Shown piece after piece: positions 11,101 through 21,679 of a stretch of DNA of 64,000 nucleotides. The stretch is from Solen grandis. Lineage: Eukaryota > Mollusca > Bivalvia > Adapedonta > Solenidae. Location of the stretch: positions 1,332,080-1,396,079 of the forward strand of contig CM037785.1 in NCBI GenBank assembly GCA_021229015.1, in the 5' to 3' direction. The notes under the pieces are model-generated. The model saw only the letters and a list, made by a program, of their open reading frames with translations. It was not told the DNA's origin and made no database searches. The stretch's first letter is position 1. Each line of letters starts with the position of its first letter. Position numbers and translations under genes: made by a program.

Positions 11101-14100
11101 ATAGTCGAGCTAAAAATGAACACAGTGTTAAAATGTCTCCTTTCTATATATTAAAGTGGGGTAATTCTGCTACAGATGAGATATAACAAGACATAATAAA
11201 TACCACAACAGAATATCACACACAATTTGAGATTCAAATAAATGCCACTATGACTGTGATTCAGTGAAGTGTTTCAAATCATTGCCATATAATCAACACT
11301 GTGAGGCTCGGAAACTTACCATCCTGACTTTCCCCAAGCCCCAGCAGAGCCCTGCCCAGGGTCTGATGAGCCACCCACCACGTGGGGGCATACTCTACAG
11401 CCTTACGAGCACTGGCCACCGCAGGGAACACCTCACCTAGCTCCATCAGGGCCTGTGGTTAATATTGAGATAAGTTACATACATCATGAGGAAATTAGGT
11501 TATACTTCAATCATAACATTTACATAATTATGAAATAAGTTTAATCACACAAAAATGATTTGTCTTTTTTTCATACAATGATACATAAATCAAAGGATCT
11601 GTTCACATCTTTCAATCAATACTCACACAAAAGACTCAATATACACAATTTATGTATGGAACTTGTTGATATAAATAATACAACAAGAAGTGTTCCTTGG
11701 AACACATGTGTCACCTACTGAAAGAAGCACGGTGGAAAAAGTGACAGACAGACAATGGATAAGTGATCCCTATGTGTCACTTCTGCTTACAGTAGATGAC
11801 ACAAAAACTGTATCTTAAAAAAACAAGAGGGCCATGATGGCCCTGAATCGCTCACCTGAGTACCATTGCTTCAACTGATGTCAAGGTTTTTAAACAGACA
11901 AGGATTCTGATATAACTTAATCTAAAACATTTTACCCCTGACAATACTACACACCAAATATCTAAGCAATGGGCTATATGGTTTCAGAGAAGACTTGGGC
12001 GCAGGGTCATTTATCACCGTAGGGCCAAGACTTTGAAAATCTTTGTAATGAACCATTAGATGCTACTACATACCAAAAATCTTAGCTCTAGGCCTTATTG
12101 ATTCATAGAAGAAGATTTTTTTAAGATTTTCCTATTTAACTCTATGTAAAACAAGTGACCCCAGGTGTGGGGTCATTTATCACCATAGGGCTATGATTTG
12201 TACAATCTTGGTAGTGGCCCATAAGATGATGCTTCATACCAAATATCTAAGCTCTAGGCCTTATGCATTCATGGAAGAAGATTTTTTAAGATTTTCCTAT
12301 ATAACTCTATGTAAAACAAGTGACCCCTGGTGCGGGGGCATTTATCACCATAGGGCTATGATTTGTACAATCTTGGTAGTGGCCCATAAGATGATGCTAC
12401 ATACCAAATATCTAAGCTCTAGGCCTTATGGATTCATAGAAGAAGATTTTTTAAGATTTTGCTATATAACTCTATGTAAAACAAGTGACCCCTGGTGCGG
12501 GGGCATTTATCACCATAGGGCTATGATTTGTACAATCTTGGTAGTGGCCCATAAGATGATGCTACATACCAAATATCTAAGCTCTAGGCCTTATGGATTC
12601 ATAGAAGAAGATTTTTTAAGATTTTTCTATATAACTCTTAAAAGACCCCTGGTGCGGGGGCATTTATCACCATAGGGCTATGATTTGTACAATCTTGGTA
12701 GTGGCCCATAAGATGATGCTACATACCAAAAATCAAAAGGTTAGGCCTTGTGGTTTCGGAGAAGAAGATTTTTTCAAGTTTTTCCTATATTAGCCTATGT
12801 GAAATCAAGTGACCCCTGGGGCGGGGCCAATTTTGACCCCAGGGTCATAATTTGTACAATCCTGGTAGAGAGTCATAAGATCATGCTACATACCAAAAAT
12901 CAAAAGGCTAGGCCTTGTGGTTTCAGAGAAGAAGATTTTTTAAATTTTCATTTTTAAAATCTATTTTTAGCTCCTGTGACCTAATTATGCGATGGACCAG
13001 AACCATTTATACAACTTTAGTAGAGCTTCATCCAAGGAACATTCCTGCAAAATATTTTTCAAATTGGCCAAGCCGTTTAGGAGGAGATGTTGTTTGAAGC
13101 AATTGTTGACGCCGGACGCACGCACGCACGCACGGACGACGGACGACGGACAAAAGGCGATCAGAAAAGCTCACCTTGAGCACGTTGTGCTCATGTGAGC
13201 TAATAAAACATATATCAAGTATGTAATTTAAAGTAAAAAGTGATTCAATCAAGGGCCAAATTTTAACCATTATCTAGTCATAATCTCTCAAACTAGTAAT
13301 ATTGCAAAATATTTTTTTTTATGATTGGTCTATATGAATTATGTGGGTACGGACCACTAGACAATATTTCACATCAAATCTATAGATTAAGCTCTAGGTC
13401 TTTTCCTATATAACTCTATGTAAAACAAGTGACCCCTGGTGTGGGGGCATTTATCACCATAGGGCTATGATTTGAACAATCTTGGTAATGAACCATTAGA
13501 TGATGCTACATACCAAATATCTAAGCTCTGGGCCTTATGGATTTACAGAAGAAGATTTTTTAAGATTTTCCTATATAACTCTATGTAAAACAAGTGACCC
13601 TGGTGCGGGGGCATTTATCACCATAGGGCTATGATTTGAACAATCTTGGTAATGAACCATTAGATGATGCTACATACCAAATATCTAAGCTCTGGGCCTT
13701 ATGGATTCACAGTAGAAGATTTTTTAAGATTTTCCTATATAACTCTATGTAAAACAAGTGACCCCTGGTGCGGGGTCATTTATCACCATAGGGCTATGAT
13801 TTGTACAATCTTGGTAGTGGCCCATAAGATGATGCTACATACCAAATATCTAAGCTCTAGGCCTTATGGATTCATAGAAGAAGATTTTTTAAGATTTTCC
13901 TATATAACTCTATGTAAAACAAGTGACCCCTGGTGCGGGGTCATTTATCACCATAGGGCTATGATTTGTACAATCTTGGTAGTGGCCCATAAGATGATGC
14001 TTCATACCAAATATCTAAGCTCTAGGCCTTATGGATTCATAGAAGAAGATTTTTTAAGATTTTCCTATATAACTCTATGTAAAACAAGTGACCCCTGGTG

Positions 14101-17100
14101 CGGGGGCATTTATCACCATAGGGCTATGATTTGTACAATCTTGGTAGTGGCCCATAAGATGATGCTACATACCAAATATCTAAACTCTAGGCCTTGTGGT
14201 TTCTGAGAAGAAGATTTTTTCAAGTTTTTCCTATATTAGCCTATGTGAAATCAAGTGACCCCTGGGGCGGGGCCAATTTTGACCCCAGGGTCATAATTTG
14301 TACAATCCTGGTAGAGAGTCATAAGATCATGCTACATACCAACTAGAACTGTGTCCAAAGGACACGGATGCCCCCACTGTGCAGATGTGCTCGTAAACAA
14401 GAGCAGCTTCATTTAATGTCTACAAAATTCTGTTCTTATTATAGCGTTTCAGTTGAAATTTCCTCAATTATGTATTAATGATAAAAAGTTACCTAACTCT
14501 TGAGGCATCATATTTGGTTTCTTTACAGATGGAATACAATATTAGTGTCTGAATAAAACAAAACTTTGAAACACATGTCTGGTCTCCTAAAACTGCAGGA
14601 ACACAATGCTGTGATCAGAGAAATATGTTGGGTATACAGTTACTTTTGGCTGTGGCAACTCATCTTTTACATAGACAAGATCAATAATAGATCCACTTAA
14701 GTGTGTTGGTAATGTCACACACTGGCGATAATTAAGCAGAGATTCAGATAGTCTTCTGTACCAAACTGAATCAACGTTGATGTTGAAATCACCTAGGATT
14801 ATGTCAGGTTGCGTATCGTATACTGTGCTGGTAAGATCTGTACATTGTCCATCTACACATTAAGGTTATTCATCACTGGAAGTTTAAGCAAAATCTGCCA
14901 TCTGGTTTAAGAGGAGTTGCTTTCACAAAATTTCTATATGGTATATAGTGAAAAAATCAACAAAGGGCCATAATTCTGTTAAATTTGGTCGCCACGAAAA
15001 ATTCCTTCCTTTACTTCCATCTACACATTAAGGTTGTTCATCCCTGGAAGTTTAAGCAAAATCTGCCATCCGGTTGAAGAGGAGTTGCGTTCACAAAATT
15101 TCTATATGGTATATAGTGAAAAAATCAACAAAGGGCCATATTTCTGTTAAATTTGTTGCCACGAAAAATTCCTTTCTTTACTACCATCTACACATTAAGG
15201 TTGTTCATCCCTGGAAGTTTAAGCAAAATCTGCCATCCGGTTGAAGAGGAGTTGCGTTCACAAAATTTCTATATGGTATATAGTGAACAAATCAACAAAG
15301 GGCCATAATTCTGTTAAATTTGGTCGCCGCGAAAATTCCTTTCTTTACTACCATCTACACATTAAGGTTGTTCATCCCTGGAAGTTTAAGCAAAATCTGC
15401 CATCCGGTTTAAGAGGAGTTGCGTTCACAAGATTTCGGGACGTACGGACGGACTGACGGACTGACGGACTGATGGACTGACGGACGGATGGACAAGTGCA
15501 ACGCTATATGCACCCCACTTTGTGGGGGCATAAAAATCAAAAGGCTAGGCCTTGTGGTTTCAGAGAAGAAGATTTTTTAAATTTTCATTTTTAAAATCTA
15601 TTTTTAGCTCCTGTGACCTAATTATGCGATGGACCAGAACCATTTATACAACTTTAGTAGAGCTTCATCCAAGGAACATTCCTGCAAAATATTTTTCAAA
15701 TTGGCCAAGCCGTTTAGGAGGAGATGTTGTTTGAAGCAATTGTTGACGCCGGACGCACGCACGCACGCACGGACGACGGACGACGGACGCCGGACAAAAG
15801 GCGATCAGAAAAGCTCACCTTGAGCACGTTGTGCTCATGTGAGCTAAAAATGGGAAAAACTTATACATGTACATCTTTACTGTAAAACAGATAAATACAA
15901 GATGATTGTCATATGAGGTAACAGATCACATGAAAATCAGGGAGGGATACATTTCATTCTCTTACCTGGGACTTCATCTCATGTATTTTTTCATCACAGG
16001 GTGTGTACAGCAAAGCTTCGTCCCATTTCTTCAAGGCTTCCCAATATCTGAAAAATGGCAAAGAATTTGATGGTAGTTCATATTTTTGTTTATCTTGTGT
16101 TTCACTAACACTTATAGCTAAACACTTACATGTTACACCTCAACAAGGAATAACCCTTTATCTCATAAATATTCATGAAAAAAAAGTATGATTCATGGAT
16201 ATCAATTTACTGAAATTTTAAAGGTATATAGAGCAATTGATTTTTCTTTATCATGCATACAAACTGTGTAAATCTGAGTGAGCTGGAATATTTTGAGCAA
16301 GAATGAGACCCAGATCAGATAATTCCTTCCAGGAACAATCTGATTGAGTATGTTCTGTTTGTGAAGGTGTCAAAACACATCTACAGGAGGTAAAGGGTTT
16401 TAAAGCAATGGCCATCTATAAATAATTAAGATAGTGACTAACCTCCAGTGTAAGATGATGAGATGGAAAGATTGGGTTACAATAGTCAGAATTAGGACTT
16501 GGGTAAAATGAGAGCAGTCAGTAAGTTTGAGGACAGTCAAACAATTTACATTACAGAATACCACAAGAAGTGTTCCTTGGAACAAGTGTGTCAACTGCTG
16601 AAAAAAGCCAAGTTTGAAGGAAAAAGTGTGACACACAGTCGACAGAGAAGTAATCCCTATATGTCACCTCTACTTACAGTAGGTGACACAAAAAAAGTTA
16701 TATCCTCACTAAACAGGTTTATAGTGTTATCTTCAGATCCTCTATATAATGAGTATAAAATTTCATCAGTCTGCAATATACGAGGGGTTATCCAAATATA
16801 CGTGGACTTTTTACGTAGCATGAAAACCATTTGGAATATCAGCCTGAAAGTTTGATCAGTTGGTTTGGAACGTAAAATCAAAAAAACTCTGAAATTCTTG
16901 TGAATATATCTTTATACATATATGGTTTACAATAACACATTATTGTGCTTCTGGCGCAGTCAATAAATACAATATTAATTTTTTTTTTTCAAAATTAGAA
17001 ATGTCAATCATAACAATGAGATGCCCTCCTGTTATTTACCGTTTCTCAAAATAATCATTACCAGCTTCCATACATCGCGTGTGGCAGTTAACCAAGTGCT

Positions 17101-20100
17101 CATACACGTTAGAGAACCACGTCCTGCAAAGGCTTGAAAGAATCTGTTATGTACAGTTGATCAATTCAGTAACTGACTTTAACAGTTTACCCCGCAACTT
17201 GTCTTTCAACTTCCAGTCAAAATTATATTATTATCTTATAATTAATTTATTATTATGATTACTATTATTGATATTTTTATAACAATAATAGCTAAGTCCA
17301 TAGGAGTAAGGTTCTGGGAATACAGAGGATGGGATACTGTCCCTACCTCCATCAACGACAATTTGAGGCACATGTCGGGGGCTGTGTGCACAGGAGAGTT
17401 GTCCTCATGAAGCGAAAAGTGACTGATTGTAGGTCAAAGCCTCCTCTTGTCCAATGCACAGACGAGATCACTTCTATCTAGGTTTGCGGTGATGTCAGTG
17501 ATTATCATTCTCCGCCCTTGCCCTGTGTCTACTTGCAGATCTTCTCGTCCCGGACGAATATATTGTGCCATTTTAATACAAAATATTTTGAAACAGCCTG
17601 CCTTTGGTTGGCTTTCCTCTTTTTTTTCATGTGTCTGAGTTGATGTCATGCTGAGATTATCATATGGTAGAACATGATAATGGCGCAATTTTCAATTTTC
17701 ACTGTGTCTGTCAGTTCCGTATGTTTTCACTATACCACATTATTGTTAAGGTATGGTTTCATCGTACATTCACGAAAATTAAAACACAAGAGGGCCATGA
17801 TGGCCCTGGATCGCTCACCTGGTATCATTAGGCTATGTAAAATCAAGTGAACCCTGGGGTGGGGCCAATTTTGACCCCAGGGTCATGATTTGAACAAAGT
17901 TGGTAAGAATCGACTAGACAATGCTACACACCAAATATCTAAACTCTATGCTTTGTGGTGTCTGAGAAGAAGATTTTTCAAGTTTTTTTCCTATTAGCCT
18001 ATGTTAAAGCAAGTGACCCCTGGGGCGGGGCCAATTTTGACCCCAGGGTCATAATTTGAACAATCTTGGTAGAGAGTCATAAGATCATGCTACATATTAA
18101 AAATCAAAAGGCTAGGCCTTGTGGTTTCAGAGAAGAAGATTTTTCAAGTTTTTTCTATATAGCCTATGTAAAATCAGGTGACCCCTTGGTGGGACCAAAT
18201 TTGATCCCAGGGCCATGATTTGAACAAACTTGGTTGTGATCTACTAGACAATGCTGCACACCAAATATCTAAACCCCAGGCCTTGTGGTTTCTGAGAAGA
18301 AGATTTTTCAAGTTTTTCCTATATTAGCCTATGTTAAATCAAGTGACCCCTGGGGCGGGGCCAATTTTGACCCCAGGGTCATGATTTGAACAAACTTGGT
18401 AGAGATCAACTAGACAATGCTACACACCAAATATCTTAACTCTATGCCTTGTGGTTTCTGAGAAGAAGATTTTTCAAGTTTTTTTCCTATATCAATTATC
18501 AGCCTTTGTTAAATCAAGTGACCCCTGGGGCGGGGCCAATTTTGACCCCAGGGTCATAATTTTAACAATCTTGGTAGAGAGTCATAAGACCATGCTACAT
18601 ACCAAATATCTAAACTCGAGGCCTTGTGGTTTAAAGATTTTTCAAGTTTTTTTTATATAGCCTGTAAAATCAAGTGACCCCTGGGGCGGGGCCAATTTTG
18701 ACCCCAGGGTCATGATTTGAACAAACTTGGTAGAGATCAACTAGACAATGCTACACACCAAATATCTTAACTCTATGACTTGTGGTTTCTGAGAAGAAGA
18801 TTTTTCAAGTTTTTTTCCTATAACAGCCTCTATGTAAAATCAAGTGACCCCTGGGGCGGGGCCAATTTTGACCCCAGGGTCATGATTTGAACAAACTTGG
18901 TAGAGATCAATAGACAATGCTACACACCAAATATCTTAACTTAGCCTTGTGGTTTCTGAGAAGAAGATTTTTCAAGTTTTTTTCTATATTAGCTTATGTA
19001 AAATCAAGTGACCCCTGGGGCGGGGCCAATTTTGACCCCAGGGTCATGATTTGAACAAACTTGGTTGTGATCCACTAGACAATGCTACACACCAAATATC
19101 TTAACTCCATGCCTTGTGGTTTTTGAGAAGAAGATTTTTCAAGTTTTTTTCTTTATTAGCCTATGTTAAATCAAGTGACCCCTGGGGAAAGGCCAATTTT
19201 GACCCCAGGGTCATAATTTGAACAATCTTGGTAGAGGGTCATAAGATCATGCTACATACCAAATATCTTAACTCCGTGCCTTGTGGTTTCTGAGAAGAAG
19301 ATTTTTCAAGTTTTTTTTCTATATTAGCCTATGTTAAATCAAGTGACCCCTGGGGCGGGGCCAATTTTGACCCCAGGGTCATAATTTTAACAATATTGGT
19401 AGAGGGTCATAAGATCTTGCTACATACCAAAAATCAAAAGGCTAGGCCTTGTGGTTTCGGAGAAGAAGATTTTTTAAATTTTCATTTTTAAAATCTATTT
19501 TTAGCTCCTGTGACCTACTTATTCACCCAATCAAAATAATTTGAACAACTTTGATAGAGGTCATGATAAGGATGATTCCTGTGAAGTTTGGTCAAAATCC
19601 ATCCAGTGGTTTAGGAGGAGAAGTTGTTTAAAGGAAAAGTTGACGCAAGACTCATGCACGGACGGACGGACGCCGGACGCCGGACAAAAGGCGATCACAA
19701 AAGCTCACCATGAGCACGTTGTGCTCAGGTGAGCTAATAAAAGAAAACAACTAACGTATTTGATGTAACTGAACAAATTGACGTTGTTTTGCAAAATTTG
19801 TCAACAAATTTAAGTTTTATAGTGAATTTGAATTTTAGTTTTAATTTTTAGGTTGCGCCACTTAGCACTTATATATACATTTTCATAAAACAATAAAAAC
19901 ACTATTTATTACCATATCACATTTTAACTTGAAACATGTTCTGAGAATACATTAAAATAAGCATTAAAAATCATTATGATTGACATTAACGTTAAAAAGA
20001 TATTTAGAAAGTCCACCTATTTTTTGGATAACCCCTTGTACTTACAGTATAATTTGTGTAGGTCATTCCCTTGACAGAACTACATGTATGTGATAAATGA

Positions 20101-20348
20101 TTAAGAAATACCCACCTTTCTGACCCAGCCAGCACTGTTCCATCTTGGACAAGCCGTTTAGCCTTGGCTTGGCTATCCTCCAGTCCAATCACATGGCTGC
20201 GCTTCTTGACTGGTGCCAGTGTCAGCCAGTCTACTTCACCACTGGCCACCATTGGGTCATCCTCATCAGCAGCTTCTTCCTCAAAGGCAGATGAAACTGC
20301 TTTAGAAACCTGACCACCAATTTTCCTCTTCCAACCAAACTTCTGCAT
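7760..20348 (-). CDS. TTC33: TTC33, tetratricopeptide repeat protein 33 (whole gene)
   Basis: Coding exons on the minus strand are 20348-20116, 16047-15966, 11452-11320 and 8122-7760, giving about 269 aa; the human protein is close to 262 aa. The N-terminus reads MQKFGWKRKIGGQVSK, matching the conserved TTC33 start, and is followed by an acidic stretch. Residues of roughly 75-190 form three TPR units: RYWEALKKWDEALLYTP, then ALMELGEVFPAVASARKAVE, then AVLSFSRAVHLNPADRDLW. The C-terminal third is charged and low in complexity. TPR proteins are protein-interaction scaffolds; the molecular role of TTC33 is poorly defined. Exon 1-2 and exon 2-3 junctions are GT-AG with matching phases. The exon 3-4 junction is not: the conserved frame requires a one-base shift. 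Introns hold most of the nested transposons in this window. Confidence 0.93.
8202..8553 (-). mobile_element. HINE-like family B, short copy
   Basis: It runs from ACAAGAGGGCCAAGATAACCC and AGCTTACCTGAG to CTCAGGTAAGCTAA, so the subterminal repeats are slightly mutated. It contains about one internal monomer (AAGAAGATTTTTCTAG..). It lies in TTC33 intron 3, 80 bp before exon 4. Confidence 0.65.
8863..10358 (-). mobile_element. HINE-like family B, with truncated partner
   Basis: A truncated end (8863-8930) is followed by a longer copy starting AACAAGAGGGCCAAGATGGCCC at 8931. It ends at 10358 with GCTCACCTTGAGCAC-TTC-GTGCTCAGGTGAGC and TAA, a long stem. It holds about four tandem monomers of 163-165 bp (phrase GGGCCTTATGG at 9579, 9742, 9906 and, diverged, 10071) and an ACGG/ACGC microsatellite. 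About 300 bp at 9100-9400 is unrelated and looks like an insertion. Lies in TTC33 intron 3. Confidence 0.75.
10359..10765 (-). mobile_element. HINE-like family B, truncated copy
   Basis: Only the end bearing GAGCACAAGTGCTCAGGTGAG and CTAA (10741-10765) and a diverged monomer body are present. The other end is missing where it meets the 8931-10358 copy. Confidence 0.6.
10766..11319. other. TTC33 intron 3, mostly featureless
   Basis: There is a short duplicated phrase (AAACAGGTATT..) near 10840 and 10962. ATAGTCGAGCTAA at 11095-11107 looks like a stray end of family G (see 52104). No exon is seen before 11320. Confidence 0.45.
11320..11452 (-). CDS. TTC33: TTC33 coding exon 3
   Basis: The acceptor is ACCACAG and the product begins ALMELGEVFPAV, continuing to HQTLGRALLGLGESQD (second TPR and linker). 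The canonical donor GTAAGT starts at 11319 and leaves one extra G after the GAT codon, putting exon 4 out of frame; homology argues that the coding part ends at 11321. Confidence 0.88.
11682..11806 (-). mobile_element. Short HINE-like element, family H
   Basis: The left end is AACAAG then the palindrome AGTGTTCCTTGGAACACAT, followed by GTGTCACCT. The right end carries an imperfect GTAGATGACACAAA. It is about 125 bp, with a GACAGACAGAC stretch inside, and lies in TTC33 intron 2. Confidence 0.65.
11822..13203 (-). mobile_element. HINE-like family B, near-complete copy
   Basis: The left end is AACAAGAGGGCCATGATGGCCC plus GCTCACCTGAG; the right end is GCTCACCTTGAGCAC-GTT-GTGCTCATGTGAGC plus TAA at 13203. 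Inside are about six tandem monomers near 165 bp and an (ACGC)n/(ACGG)n tract at 13110-13150. Because 165 bp is 55 codons, an open frame (12193-12675) runs through three monomers; this is a by-product, not a gene. Confidence 0.8.
14343..15532 (-). mobile_element. Helentron-derived HINE, family C
   Basis: Read on the minus strand it starts TTATGCCCCCAC. It contains a (CCGT)n-like tract and four tandem monomers of 167-168 bp (phrase CCATCTACACATTAAGG at 14849, 15017, 15184 and 15351 on plus), then an endonuclease remnant. It ends with the subterminal repeat GTGGGGGCAT, the stem-loop GTGTCC-TTT-GGACAC and AGTTCTAG. Subterminal repeats, a 3' hairpin and a CTRR end fit a rolling-circle Helentron derivative. 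No target-site duplication is needed to rejoin the host sequence. Confidence 0.75.
14587..14866 (-). pseudogene. Endonuclease (EEP-type) C-terminal remnant
   Basis: An open frame without a start reads through about 92 residues on the minus strand. It contains QPDIILGDFNINVD, then LPTHLSGSIIDLVYVKD, then PTYFSDHSIVFLQF and a stop at 14589-14587. GDFN, the D-L-V-Y strand and SDH are the C-terminal catalytic motifs of the endonuclease/exonuclease/phosphatase fold of APE-type LINE endonucleases. The stop directly after SDHSIVFLQF, with no reverse transcriptase following, suits an endonuclease at a protein C-terminus, as in Helentron Rep-Hel-EN proteins. A LINE fragment with an acquired stop is the alternative. 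Confidence 0.75.
15966..16047 (-). CDS. TTC33: TTC33 coding exon 2
   Basis: 82 nt between a TTTTTCAG acceptor and a GTAAG donor. It completes an Arg codon and encodes YWEALKKWDEALLYTP plus CDEKIHEMKSQ, the first TPR unit. It ends in phase 0. Confidence 0.93.
16150..16401 (+). mobile_element. TTAA-type MITE, diverged
   Basis: The left end is TAACCCTTTATCTCATAAA and the right end GGAGGTAAAGGGTTTTA, recalling the termini at 6732-6971. Internally GACCCAGATCAGATAATTCC.. ..CAATCTGATT keeps the palindrome. It lies just upstream of exon 2 in TTC33 intron 1. Confidence 0.5.
16563..16692 (-). mobile_element. Short HINE-like element, family H
   Basis: The left end is ACAAGAAGTGTTCCTTGGAAC, then GTGTCAACTGCTG; the right end is TACAGTAGGTGACACAAA. 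About 130 bp, in TTC33 intron 1. Confidence 0.65.
17032..17460 (-). pseudogene. Mariner-type transposase, C-terminal remnant
   Basis: The minus strand reads LHEDNSPVHTAPDMCLKLS and SHPLYSQNLTPMDL, the region of the second catalytic Asp (compare HDNAPAHTA and YSPDLAPCD in mariner transposases). After a microsatellite-like interruption (TTATTATTATGATTACTATT on plus) come HLVNCHTRCMEAGNDYFEK and a stop, the usual C-terminus. Frameshifts and the interruption make it non-functional; the N-terminal DNA-binding half is not seen. Confidence 0.8.
17786..19737 (-). mobile_element. HINE-like family B, longest copy
   Basis: The left end is ACAAGAGGGCCATGATGGCCC plus CGCTCACCTG; the right end is GCTCACCATGAGCAC-GTT-GTGCTCAGGTGAGC plus TAA. 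It contains about ten monomers near 150-165 bp with the phrase GGGGCGGGGCCAATTTTGAC and an (ACGG)n tract. Monomers differ mainly by small indels and a few substitutions, which suggests recent array expansion. It is inserted into the mariner element at 16781-20038. Confidence 0.85.
20116..20348 (-). CDS. TTC33: TTC33 coding exon 1
   Basis: ATG at 20348 opens MQKFGWKRKIGG. The exon encodes 77 codons plus 2 nt and ends GGSER-like at a GTGGGT donor (20115-20114). The acidic segment EEEAADEDD is visible around residues 23-32. Confidence 0.93.
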
Positions 20349-21017
20349 TTTCAGTCAAGTCTTTAAAGTACATTACAGTTAAATCAAATTGAGAATCATA
20401 AAGTTGTTGAAACTTTAACATTGAATATCTATATGATTTTATTAAAGTTTAGTTACTCCATTTAAACACTATCTAACTAATAAGACCATTTTGGTGACAG
20501 GGGCATTCTAACTTAAGAACATATTTACTTGTTATCATAAATTGTGGATGATGTGAATTGTGGCTGATGTAAATCTCAGATAATATGAACCAAAACAGAT
20601 TTGCACCCTGGGAGATGTAGCCAGAGTAAATGTAAACTGAATGTGCAAACCTACAAGATTAAGTAACATGCAAAACTAGAAGTTGAGAAAGAGCTTAAAA
20701 AAAAGACACAGCAAAATGTCTTTGTTTTATTTGGAAAACACCTGAATCTAACAAATTTTGAAATATCAATTTCATTTTCACATTGGTACAACAAAGCCTT
20801 AACTAGTATTAGAACTGCTCGACAGTTCTAATTATACTATGTAGTTATAGGTATATTTGTGAACGTCTGTACATTTAAATTATTGCATTTTTACTAAATT
20901 GTTCAATTTGTTTTAGTTTTTGTTGCTGCAACACATTGTATGGCAGCCATGTGTGCCATTCATTTTAACATTTTTATATTTTGCATGTTCAGTAACGTTG
21001 CCACCCTGCATACAGTT
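20349..21017. other. TTC33 5' flank or 5' UTR, no clear exon
   Basis: AT-rich sequence between the TTC33 start codon and the ETS-CRE site. A 5' UTR exon is likely but no splice pair can be chosen with confidence. Confidence 0.4.
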
Positions 21018-21031
21018 TGACGTCACTTCCG
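21018..21031 (-). promoter_or_regulatory. ETS-CRE composite site, likely TTC33 promoter
   Basis: On the minus strand the sequence is CGGAAGTGACGTCA: an ETS core (CGGAAG) fused to a full palindromic CRE (TGACGTCA). This composite is typical of CpG-type housekeeping promoters. It lies 670 bp upstream of the TTC33 start codon and 2.1 kb upstream of that of PIF1, so TTC33 is the more likely target, though it could serve both. Confidence 0.6.
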
Positions 21032-21679
21032 CTGAAATGTTGTTTAATTAGAACATTGTATTTGAAAAACATAAGAGGTTGGGATAAGACCAAAGTTTGG
21101 TAATTTTTGTTTTATTAATTTACTTTAATTACATGTATTAGCATGTATTTTCATTAATTGCACATTATCATAAAAGTGATTAATTTTATATCATTATAAT
21201 GATTTTATTTGCAAGATAATCATTTTTAAACTTTAATTGTTTATATATACATTAATTGGAAATGTTTGGTTATCCACTGCTTACTGTTTGTTTGTGATAT
21301 ATGACTGATCGTTAATTAATTAATGTGTGTGATTGTTATTACATGATTGCTAATTATTTTACAGAAAATCATGATATGCCTGATGATCGCAGCACATAAA
21401 ATATGAAAAATAAAAAGATGTCCAAGCATTCTCAATTAATTTCCCCCACCCCTCTATAAGCTTGGGTTCAAAGACTTGATAATTCATCCATTGATATAGC
21501 CCCAAACAGATTTGTAACAGAAGTGCCCAGATTTCCAAAACTATTTATGCAAGTCCCTTCAACTTACTAAAGCACTACAGAGCGAGTGAGCATACTATTC
21601 ATTAATGTGTAGCATATCATAATGCAAACTAGGGTTCACATGAATGTATCCTACAAACAGTTTAAATCGTTTTGATTTA

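Larger units (their letters stand above)
13204..15847 (-). mobile_element. HINE-like family B copy, interrupted by family C
   Basis: The right end at 15847 is identical to that of the 11822-13203 copy. The left part (13204-13380) repeats 9369-9480, including AAACATATATCAAGTATG and the GGTACGG-CCACTAGACAAT phrase. It abuts its neighbour and lacks its own ACAAGAG terminus. A 1.19-kb family C element (14343-15532) sits inside. The flanks CATACCAA and AAATCAAAAGG rejoin to the uninterrupted sequence seen at 12724. Confidence 0.75.
16781..20038 (-). mobile_element. Tc1/mariner element split by a nested HINE
   Basis: Terminal inverted repeats are CGAGGGGTTATCCAAATATA and, at the right end, the complement of CAAGGGGTTATCCAAAAAAT; both continue into GTGGACTTT. 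Each end is flanked by TA, the mariner target. A family B element (17786-19737) lies inside; subtracting it leaves about 1.3 kb, a normal mariner length. The transposase remnant is on the minus strand. The whole composite lies in TTC33 intron 1. Confidence 0.85.

Noticed and set aside
12193..14206. Two ORFs of 160 and 180 aa with a 55-aa repeat
   Set aside because: The 165-bp transposon monomer happens to equal 55 codons. Other copies are broken, and both ORFs lie inside repeat elements in TTC33 introns.
17434..17688. 84-aa minus-strand ORF as an intact transposase
   Set aside because: It is only a frame fragment upstream of the mariner DNSPVHTA segment, which lies in a different frame; the element is decayed.
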